Shown here piece after piece: positions 15,824-22,775 of a stretch of DNA of 35,883 nucleotides. This DNA is from CAIWXH01 sp964555675 (GTDB lineage Bacteria > Chloroflexota > Chloroflexia > Chloroflexales > Chloroflexaceae). The DNA is taken from contig CAZKTU010000039.1 in NCBI GenBank assembly GCA_964555675.1, positions 1 to 35,883 on the forward strand, in the 5' to 3' direction. The position numbers and the translations under genes were made by a program. Each line of letters starts with the position of its first letter. Position 1 is the stretch's first letter. Under the pieces are notes generated by a model. It did not search any database. It was not told the DNA's origin and saw only the letters and a program-made list of their open reading frames with translations.

Positions 15824-17060
15824 TGCCGTCACCCTGACCTGTACCTGGGGCCGCACGCCGCTGCCTGTCACCGGGACGCCGCAGGTAGCCTATCTGCTGG
15901 TCGAGGCCGCGCCCACGGCCCCGCCCGCGGTCGCTGTGCCCCTGAACTTCTGCCTGGTGCTCGACCGCTCGGGCTCGATGCAGGGCACGAAACTCGAGAG
16001 CATGAAGGCGGCCGCTCGCCGCCTGATCGAGACCCTGACCGCCGAGGATGTGGTCGCGATCGTGATCTATGACGACCAGGTCCAGACCCTGGTGCCCGCC
16101 ACGCCCGCCGCCGATAAGGCCGCCCTGCTGGCCGCCGTCGACACCATCGTCGAGTCGGGCGGCACCGCGATGTCCCTGGGCATGCAGGCGGGCCAGGCCG
16201 AGCTGCAGAAGCACGCCGGGGCCGACCGCCCGGGCCATATGCTCCTGCTCACCGACGGTCAGACCTGGGGCGACGAGGCGACCTGCCGCACGATCGCGCA
16301 GAGCCTCGGGCAGGCCGGCGTGCGCATTACGGCCCTGGGTCTCGGCGCCGAGTGGAATGAGCAGCTGCTCGACGACCTGGCCGAGGCCACCGGCGGCAGC
16401 TCGGACTATATCGCCGAACCCTCGCAGATCACGGCGTTCTTTCAGCGGGCGGTGCGCAGCGCCCAGGGCCTGGCCGCCAGCGAGGCGCGCCTGCTGCTGC
16501 GCCTGGTGAAGGAGGCGACGCCGCGCGCCGTGCATCGGGCCACGCCGACGATCGCGAACCTGGGCTACCAGCCCATCGGCGAGAGCGAGGTGGCCGTGAA
16601 GCTCGGCGACCTGGTCTACGGCCAGAGCAACAGCGTGGTGATCGAGCTGATGCTGCCCGCCCGGGCCGCGGGCTCGTTCCGCGTCGCCCAGGCCGAGCTG
16701 CACTTCACGCCCGTCGGCCAGGGCGCCCCCCAGGTGGTCAAGCAGGACATCCTGCTGGCCTTCAGCGCCGAGGCGGGCGCGCCGGCCCACGACCCCCGGG
16801 TGATGAACCTGGTCGAGAAGGTGACGGCCTTCAAGTTGCAGACCCGCGCCCTGTCGGAGGCCGAGGCCGGCAATGTGGCCGGGGCGACCCAGAAGCTGCG
16901 GGCCGCGGCGACGCGCCTGCTCGACCTCGGCGAGCTCGAGCTGGCCGAGAAGACGAACAAGCAGGCCGAGGCCCTCGAGCAGGGCGCGGCCCTGAGCGCC
17001 GAGAGCCAGAAAGAGCTGAAGTACGCGACCCGCCGGCTGACGCAGAAGCTCGAAGAGTAA
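15816..17060 (+). CDS. VWA-domain protein with intact MIDAS
   Basis: 414 residues from ATG 15816, inside the end of the kinase gene. The von Willebrand A domain (about 42-215) has the metal-ion site motif DRSGS (D50, S52, S54), the threonine in SGGTAMS and the aspartate in LLTDGQ. A beta-rich domain follows (about 220-325), then a helical C-terminal region (about 330-414) rich in Ala, Glu and Lys, with coiled-coil potential. No signal peptide. VWA proteins encoded with a kinase and a PP2C phosphatase recall the TerY-P triads (VWA, PP2C, kinase), but this protein is longer than TerY and the similarity is in gene content only. It may act as a metal-dependent scaffold or kinase substrate. Confidence 0.92.
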   Translation: MADAVTLTCTWGRTPLPVTGTPQVAYLLVEAAPTAPPAVAVPLNFCLVLDRSGSMQGTKLESMKAAARRLIETLTAEDVVAIVIYDDQVQTLVPATPAADKAALLAAVDTIVESGGTAMSLGMQAGQAELQKHAGADRPGHMLLLTDGQTWGDEATCRTIAQSLGQAGVRITALGLGAEWNEQLLDDLAEATGGSSDYIAEPSQITAFFQRAVRSAQGLAASEARLLLRLVKEATPRAVHRATPTIANLGYQPIGESEVAVKLGDLVYGQSNSVVIELMLPARAAGSFRVAQAELHFTPVGQGAPQVVKQDILLAFSAEAGAPAHDPRVMNLVEKVTAFKLQTRALSEAEAGNVAGATQKLRAAATRLLDLGELELAEKTNKQAEALEQGAALSAESQKELKYATRRLTQKLEE

Positions 17061-17094
17061 GCTGCCCCCCTTGCATTGTTGGAGGAGTAGACTG

Positions 17095-18791
17095 ATGACC
17101 ACGTGTCCCACCTGCGGCGCCCAGAATGATCCGGGCAATCGCTTCTGCGACCAGTGCGGCACCCGCCTGGGCGGCGACAGCCCCGCGGCGACGCCGGCCG
17201 CCCCCGCGGCCGTGGCGCCCGACCAGCCCACGGTGGCCGCCCCGGTCTGCCCGAGCTGTGGCGCGACGGTGCTTCCCGGCGAGGCCTTCTGCGACAACTG
17301 CGGGGCCGACCTGAGCTCGGCCGCCCCCGCACCCGTGGCCGCCAGCCCCGAGGCACCCACGCAGATCGCGCCGGCCGCCACGGCCGAGGGCGTCTGCAGG
17401 GCCTGCGGCGCGGCCGTGCTGCCCGGCGAGCGCTTCTGCGACAATTGCGGGGCCGACCTGACCGCGCAGCCGGCCCCCGCGGCGCCCGCCGAGGCGACCC
17501 CCTCCACTCCGGCGCCCGCCCCCGGCCCGAACGACGCGACCATGCTGGCCACGCCGGTGCCTGTGCTGGTCGAGCCCCCGGCCGAGCCGGCCGTCTCGCC
17601 CGACGACGCGACTATGCTGGCCACGCCGCCCGCGCAGCCCGCCGAGCCCGCGCCGGCGGCCCCTGCNNNNNNNNNNNNNNNNNNNNNNNNNNNNNNNNNN
17701 NNNNNNNNNNNNNNNNNNNNNNNNNNNNNNNNNNNNNNNNNNNNNNNNNNNNNNNNNNNNNNNNNNCTATGCTGGCCACGCCGCCCGCGCAGCCCGCCGA
17801 GCCCGCGCCGGCGGCCCCTGCAGTCGAGGCGGCCCCCGCCCCCGCGGTCGAGGCGGCCCCCGCGCCTGTGGTCGAGGCGGCCCCCGCAGTCGAGGCGGCC
17901 CCCGCCCCCGCGGTTGAGGCCGCGCCCATCCCCGCCGAGGCGATCTACGCCGCCAAGCGCGCCGAGCTCGAGGGCGAGGTTGGGCGCCAGCAGGCGATCA
18001 TCGGGCAGTTCGAGCAGATGCAGGCGACCTTCGGGGCGGCGACGCCGGCGGCGGTGACGGCGGGCCTGGCCGAGGCCCGCGAGGCCCTGGCCAAGGCCGA
18101 GGCCGAGCTGGCCGCCCTGCAGCCGCCCGCGCCCGCGATCGACCCGGCGGCGGTCAAGGGCTTCGAGGAGGAGATCGCCCGCCAGCAGGCGATCATCGGG
18201 CAGTTCGAGCAGATGCAGGCGACCTTCGGGGCGGCGACGCCGGCGGCGGTGACGGCGGGCCTGGCCGAGGCCCGCGAGGCCCTGGCCAAGGCCGAGGCCG
18301 GGCTCGCGGCCCTGGGCGTGCCGACGCCCGCGGCGGCGCCGGTCGCCCCGGTCGCTCCGGCGACACCCGAGACGCCGGCGGCCCCGGCCGCCCCGGCGGC
18401 CCCGGCCGCCCCGGTCGCTCCGGTCGCTCCGGCGGCAACCGAGGCGCCTGCCGCCCCTGCGGCCCCGACCGGCCCGCGGCTCGTGGTGGTCGACGGCGGC
18501 GCGGTGCTGGCCCTCGGCCCGGGCAAGAGCGAGTACATCGTCGGCCGCGAAGACCCGGTGAGCAACATCTTCCCCGAGATCGACCTGACCCCGTTCGGGG
18601 GCGAGATGGGCGGCGTGAGCCGTCAGCACGCCAAGATCAGCAGCGCCGGCGGCCAGTGGATGATCACCGACCTCAACAGCACCAACTACACCCGCCTCGA
18701 GGGCGCCCGCCTCGAGCCCAACGTCGCCACCCCCCTGGCCGACGGGGCCAAGGTGCAGTTCGGGCGGGTGGTGCTCACCTTCCACCTGTAG
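17095..18791 (+). CDS. Triple zinc-ribbon, Ala/Pro-rich, FHA-domain protein, interrupted by gap 3
   Basis: ATG 17095 follows GGAGGAG. Three zinc ribbons: C4/C7/C18/C21, C52/C55/C66/C69 and C101/C104/C115/C118. Then an Ala/Pro-rich linker with a repeated DATMLATP motif (threonines T149 and T173), gap 3, more EAAPAP repeats, two 65-residue coiled-coil repeats (from 17985 and 18180), another AP-rich linker, and a C-terminal FHA domain (about 18475-18788; VGRED, SRQHAK, NSTNYT). The frames on the two sides differ only because the gap length is arbitrary; the amino-acid pattern is continuous. Likely a phospho-dependent adaptor for the kinase encoded two genes upstream. Last gene of the run; a strong terminator follows. 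Confidence 0.88.
17612..17821. repeat. Identical 55-bp sequences on both sides of gap 3
   Basis: 17612-17666 and 17767-17821 are identical for 55 bp and end exactly at the two gap edges. This is how contig ends look when a de Bruijn assembler leaves a shared k-mer, so the true gap may be nothing or an array of tandem units. Confidence 0.9.
17667..17766. other. Assembly gap 3 (100 N) inside the FHA gene
   Basis: 100 N placeholder within the low-complexity linker. Merging the identical 55-bp flanks restores one continuous reading frame. Confidence 0.95.
17985..18300 (+). repeat. 121-bp exact direct repeat within the FHA gene
   Basis: 17985-18105 and 18180-18300 are identical over 121 bp, with a 195-bp (65-residue) period. 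The encoded unit contains RQQAIIGQFEQMQ and AEAREALAKAEA and looks coiled-coil. Confidence 0.92.
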
Positions 18792-18800
18792 TCGTCAAAG

Positions 18801-18843
18801 AAAAGGGGCGTGGCGAGTGTAAAGCTCGCCACGCCCCTTTTTT
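18801..18843 (+). terminator. Strong intrinsic terminator ending the signalling operon
   Basis: AAAAGGGGCGTGGCGAG, loop TGTAAAG, CTCGCCACGCCCCTTTT, then further T. A perfect 17-bp stem with a T run, 9 nt past the FHA gene stop. Confidence 0.95.
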
Positions 18844-18857
18844 GTACCGGAGGGTCG

Positions 18858-18879
18858 CAGGGAGGGCTTGCCCTCCCTG
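18858..18879. repeat. Intergenic palindrome, REP-like copy 2
   Basis: CAGGGAGGGC-TT-GCCCTCCCTG. Shares the arms GGGAGGGC/GCCCTCCC with the element at 2719-2740 and likewise lies between convergent genes. Confidence 0.75.
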
Positions 18880-18903
18880 AAAAACCCCTTTTCCGTTCTA
18901 CGG

Positions 18904-18929
18904 CATGCTGCAAGCTTGGCTTGCAAGCA
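18904..18929 (-). terminator. Hairpin after the phosphatase gene
   Basis: ATGCT-GCAAGC, loop TTG, GCTTGC-A-AGCAT with one bulge, directly beyond the minus-strand stop at 18931. No adjacent T run, so termination is inferred from position. Confidence 0.4.
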
Positions 18930-18930
18930 T

Positions 18931-21900
18931 TTAGCGGATGATCGTGATGCGGCCCTCGCCACCGGGGGCGTAGCGGGGGTCGGCGGCCGAGATGGTGGGC
19001 ACGCCGCCGACGGCCGGCAGGCTCTGCAGGTAGCTCAGCCAGGCCTGCTCGTACGAGACCAGGGTATCGTCGAGGCCGAGCAGGTTGCGCTTGTTGGGGT
19101 TGTTGGCCAGGGTCGGGTAGTTGTCGCCACCGGCGGCGGTGAAGCTGTTGGTCACCACCGCGAAGCTGGCCGGAGCCGCCGGGTCGGGGGCGCCGTTGGT
19201 GATGATCGGCGCGCCGTCGCTGAACGTGGCGCTGATCACGCGGCTGCCCACCGGGTTGCGGGCGTCGTAGACCACCTTGAAGCCGCTGATCTGGAGGAAC
19301 TGGCCGCCGCCACCGGGGATGGCCGAGGCCGAGCGCTCCAGGATGGTCTTCAGGTCGGCCGGGGTGACGTTCTGCACGACGGTGAGGAAGTTGTCGAAGG
19401 GCAGCACGTTGAGCGTGTCGAGGCGCGAGATCGTGCCGGGCACGACGCCGCCGACCGGCAGCACATCGCCGGCGTTCTGACGGATGCCGCCGCCATTGGT
19501 CAAGGCGATGACCCGGTTGGTCGGGCTGGCGGGCAGCAGGCCGTTGCGGACGGCCAGCTGGTTGTAGCTGTAGAAGAAGCCGTCAGCGATCAGGTTGCCG
19601 CCATTGGTCTCGACCGTGCGCACACCGGGGACGGTAGCGCTGCCGCGGGCGACGTTGAGCTGAACCTCAGTCCCGGCCACAACGGTGTTGCGGAAGGTGG
19701 TGAGGCACTCGTTGACCGGGGTGATCACCGTCGTGTTGATGCCCGGGTTCGAGGCGACCGTAGCGGCGGCGGTCAGGCCCAGGCTGCTCAGCGCGGTCGA
19801 GCTGGTCTGGGTGCTGGGAATGACGCGGCGCGAGTAGCTGGTCTGGGCGTTGATGCTGCTCACCTCGCCGTTGACGTCGAAGGTGGCGTCGACGCGGCCC
19901 ACGTACTTGTAGTTGCCCGCGGTGGTGACGAGGTAGACCGTGCGGCCTGCGGCGTCGGTCACCGGCGAGGGGTAGGGGTTGGTGGTGGCCGAGAGCGGCG
20001 TGTCGCCGGGCAGGAACTCGACGTTGTCGGGGATGGCGGGGCTGTTGAGCAGGTCGTCGCCGCCGCCCGCCACGGCAATGTCGATGCCGCGCATCAGGGC
20101 CAGCAGCTCGCGGTCGTTGGCGACGCTCTGCAGGTGGCTGACGAAGATGATCTTCTTCAGGCCATACTGGCTCTGCAGCATGTCGATCTGCTGCTGGACG
20201 AGGGCGGCCGTGCTGGCCAGGTCGGGCGTCACAGTCACGTTGCGGGGCGACGAGATCGTGGGCAGGGTCGGGGTGGTGGCGCTGACGATGCCGAAGCGCT
20301 GGCCGGTGGTCTTGTCGGTGGCGATCTTCGCCTTCGCAACCACCCGCCCGTCGGTCACGTCGCCGACGATCAGGCCGTCGGCGTCGAGCAGCTCGGCGAA
20401 GCCGGGCTCGCCGCTGAAGTCGAGGTTACCGCTGAGGAAGGGCTGGTCGAGCCGGCCGTTCTGGCGGAAGCCCTCGATGAAGCGCTTCAGGAAGTCGGGG
20501 CTGTAGTCGAACTCGTGATTGCCGAAGATGTGGGCGTCGTAGGCCATCTGGGCCTGGGCGATGGCATCGAAGACAGGGGTCGTCGCCGTCGCGGGCAGGC
20601 TGCAGGCGATCACGGCGCTGGCCAGGAAGGCATCGCCGGCGTAGACGCTGAGCACCGAGTTGCGGGCGCCGCGGGCCTGCTGGATGTTGTTGTCCATCAC
20701 CGTCTTGAAGGCGGCGGCGCTGCCCACGTTCAGGCTGACAGGGGCGGTGTTGGGGAAGCCGGTGTTCACCCCGACGCTGTTGGTGAGCGGCAGCAGGGCC
20801 GACTCGCCGTCGTTGTTGTGCAGCAGGGTCAGCGTGCCGGCCTCGCCTACGGCGCCGACCTCGTAGATCGTGATCGTGCCGCTGATCTCGTTGGCGACCA
20901 GGAAGCGAGCCTTGCCGCTCGGGCTGCGCTCGGCCGGGACGAAGACCACGACCTCGGGGCCGCGGTCGCCCGTGCCGGCGAAGTAGTCGGCGTTATTGGC
21001 GTACTGCACGAAGCTCGGGGCCTTGGGGTTGCTGACGTCGTAGATCATCACCCCGCCGATGCGCTCGAGGCCGACGAAGGCCAGGGTGCGGCCTTCCACC
21101 TTGCCGACGGCGACGCCCTCGGGCTCGGGGCCCTTGTTGTCGCTGCGGGTGTCGAAGCTGCTCGGGCTGGTGGGGCCGTCGGAGTTGAAGGCGGCCGGGA
21201 GCACGGCGGAGGTGATCTGCTCGAGCTGGTCGCCGCTATCGAAGACCTGCTTGCCCTCGTCGTTCCAGATCGTGAACGAGCGGGCGCCGAAGGTGTAGAT
21301 CTTGTCGAAGTCGCCGTCGCCGTCGGTGTCGCCGTTCTGGTTGGTGACGGTCAGCCGGCCGAGGGCGGCGTTGGCCTTGAGGGCCGCGGCGTTGGGGAAG
21401 GCGGTCGGGTCGAGCACGTAGCCCGCGGCGCCGACGCGGATCTCCTCCGAGAAGCCGGGGGGATAGTCGCGGCTATCGCCCTCGTTGGCGGTGATCAGGT
21501 AGGTCTCGTCGCCGGCCTTGAAGCTGGCGATCGCGTCGGGGGTGTAGAGCCCGAAGATCGGCCAGTTCTGGATGTTGATCCGGCCGTTGTTGCCGCCGCC
21601 GTCGCGGTCGCTGGCGTCGAGGGCGTTGCCGGCCAGGCTGTGATCCTTGCTGCCCAGGGGGATGATCTCCTCGAACTCGGCATCGCTGATGTCGAGGATG
21701 GCGATCGCGTTGGCCTCCTGGAGGGTTACATAGGCGGTCTTGCTCTCGCCGTCGACCGTGATGTACTCGGGCTCGAGGTCCTGGGCGAGGCTGGCGTTGG
21801 GGCCGAAGACGCGCAGGCCGGGGTGCCGCTTGTCCTTGCCCTTGTCGTCGTCGTCCTGGCCCTTGATCTCGACGTCCTTGGTGAAGCGGGCGGTCTTGAC

Positions 21901-22467
21901 GTCGCGCTGACTCAGGCGCTCGATGCGGCCGCGCACATTGATCACGCTGACCGAGCCCTCGGGGTCGACCGAGTCGGGCTGGTTGTAGCTGTTCGGCTCG
22001 CCCTCGTTGGCGACCAGCAGCCAGCGGCCGTTGGGGCTGAAGGTGAGCATGTCGGGCAGGGCCCCGACGGTCACGGCGTTCAGGAACTTGCCCGTGACGT
22101 CGAAGAAGATGACCTTGCCGGGGTTAGTCTTGGGGCTGGCCTCGACCGCCACGGCCACCAGGCCCGCGCGCACGGCCACGCTGTTGGGGCCGGCGCCGAA
22201 CGGGGCCAGGTCGACGCGCTTGCGCGCGCCGGGGTTGGTGATGTCGACGATGTCGAGGCTATTGTTGGCGCTGTTGGTGACGAACAGCAGGTTGCCCTGG
22301 GTGGCGACGGTCTCGGCCGAGGCAGTGCCCAGGCCCGTATTGTAGGTGAAGATCGGGGCGAAGGCGATGTCGGACGATTTGCCGGTGGCGGCTGCGGGCA
22401 GCACGCCGAGCGTCCCGACGATCAGGGCCAGCAGCAGAGCGAACATGATCGAGCGATGGAAACGCAT
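18931..22467 (-). CDS. Secreted choice-of-anchor-I / 5'-nucleotidase family phosphatase
   Basis: 1178 residues with a signal peptide (residues 1-27, RFHRSIMFALLLALIVGTLG, cleavage near AAA). The N-terminal half (about 35-540) is a beta-propeller-like choice-of-anchor I region (LFVTNSANNSLDIVDI, PEGVAVG, GPEVVVFVP). The C-terminal half is the UshA/5'-nucleotidase fold: metallophosphoesterase start LTLLHNNDGES (H550 to E555), GNHEFD (649-654), VSHLQS, and the nucleotidase C-terminal domain with NGGGIR (991-996). It would hydrolyse extracellular nucleotides or phosphate esters. The first metal motif, normally DxH, reads DGE here (D553, E555). GGAG lies about 6 nt upstream of ATG 22467. A leader with an intrinsic terminator precedes the gene. 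Confidence 0.88.
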   Translation of the reverse strand: MRFHRSIMFALLLALIVGTLGVLPAAATGKSSDIAFAPIFTYNTGLGTASAETVATQGNLLFVTNSANNSLDIVDITNPGARKRVDLAPFGAGPNSVAVRAGLVAVAVEASPKTNPGKVIFFDVTGKFLNAVTVGALPDMLTFSPNGRWLLVANEGEPNSYNQPDSVDPEGSVSVINVRGRIERLSQRDVKTARFTKDVEIKGQDDDDKGKDKRHPGLRVFGPNASLAQDLEPEYITVDGESKTAYVTLQEANAIAILDISDAEFEEIIPLGSKDHSLAGNALDASDRDGGGNNGRINIQNWPIFGLYTPDAIASFKAGDETYLITANEGDSRDYPPGFSEEIRVGAAGYVLDPTAFPNAAALKANAALGRLTVTNQNGDTDGDGDFDKIYTFGARSFTIWNDEGKQVFDSGDQLEQITSAVLPAAFNSDGPTSPSSFDTRSDNKGPEPEGVAVGKVEGRTLAFVGLERIGGVMIYDVSNPKAPSFVQYANNADYFAGTGDRGPEVVVFVPAERSPSGKARFLVANEISGTITIYEVGAVGEAGTLTLLHNNDGESALLPLTNSVGVNTGFPNTAPVSLNVGSAAAFKTVMDNNIQQARGARNSVLSVYAGDAFLASAVIACSLPATATTPVFDAIAQAQMAYDAHIFGNHEFDYSPDFLKRFIEGFRQNGRLDQPFLSGNLDFSGEPGFAELLDADGLIVGDVTDGRVVAKAKIATDKTTGQRFGIVSATTPTLPTISSPRNVTVTPDLASTAALVQQQIDMLQSQYGLKKIIFVSHLQSVANDRELLALMRGIDIAVAGGGDDLLNSPAIPDNVEFLPGDTPLSATTNPYPSPVTDAAGRTVYLVTTAGNYKYVGRVDATFDVNGEVSSINAQTSYSRRVIPSTQTSSTALSSLGLTAAATVASNPGINTTVITPVNECLTTFRNTVVAGTEVQLNVARGSATVPGVRTVETNGGNLIADGFFYSYNQLAVRNGLLPASPTNRVIALTNGGGIRQNAGDVLPVGGVVPGTISRLDTLNVLPFDNFLTVVQNVTPADLKTILERSASAIPGGGGQFLQISGFKVVYDARNPVGSRVISATFSDGAPIITNGAPDPAAPASFAVVTNSFTAAGGDNYPTLANNPNKRNLLGLDDTLVSYEQAWLSYLQSLPAVGGVPTISAADPRYAPGGEGRITIIR

Positions 22468-22548
22468 GCACTCTCCCCATTAGATTCCCCGGCACCCCCC
22501 GGCGCCGGCGACGATGGCGCACTCAGGTCACGGCCGCGCGGCGCGCCC

Positions 22549-22580
22549 AAAAAAGACCCCTGAGGTCGGGATCTCAGGGG
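22549..22580 (-). terminator. Intrinsic terminator in the 5' leader of the phosphatase gene
   Basis: Minus-strand CCCCTGAG, loop ATCCCGAC, CTCAGGGG, TC, TTTTTT. It lies 82 nt upstream of the phosphatase ATG and about 70 nt downstream of a predicted promoter, so it could be an attenuator, the end of a small RNA, or read-through protection from the upstream lipoprotein gene. Confidence 0.8.
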
Positions 22581-22652
22581 AGGGCTCACCGCGTGGGGCT
22601 AGTATGTTGTGTACAGTCCGTTGCCTCGTGCCCTACTATTATCTCACAAACT

Positions 22653-22682
22653 ATATTAAATAGAGATTAAGCAAATATTCAA
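22653..22682 (-). promoter_or_regulatory. Promoter in an AT-rich island upstream of the phosphatase gene
   Basis: Minus-strand TTGAAT (22682-22677), 18-bp spacer, TAATAT (22658-22653). The surrounding 22640-22690 is the most AT-rich stretch of the window. Predicted start near 22646. Confidence 0.6.
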
Positions 22683-22719
22683 TCGCGGTTAACCATGGGC
22701 CTAGGCCCCCTGAATCGAC

Positions 22720-22748
22720 GAGCCCCGCTCGCTGATCGAGCGGGGCTC
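22720..22748 (-). terminator. Hairpin after the PD40 lipoprotein gene
   Basis: GAGCCCCGCTCG, 5-nt loop, CGAGCGGGGCTC: a perfect 12-bp stem 27 nt past the minus-strand stop at 22776. Lacks a T run. Confidence 0.6.
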
Positions 22749-22775
22749 ACGAGCAGGGGCGCTCTGGTCTGCGAT

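Noticed and set aside
15639..18785. 1048-codon minus-strand open frame
   Set aside because: Antisense to the kinase, VWA and FHA genes and runs across Ns. Composition is Gly/Arg/Leu-rich without recognisable domains.
18868..22563. 1231-codon plus-strand open frame
   Set aside because: Antisense shadow of the secreted phosphatase. It has no motif and a Val/Gly/Ala/Asp-rich composition typical of antisense frames in GC-rich genes.
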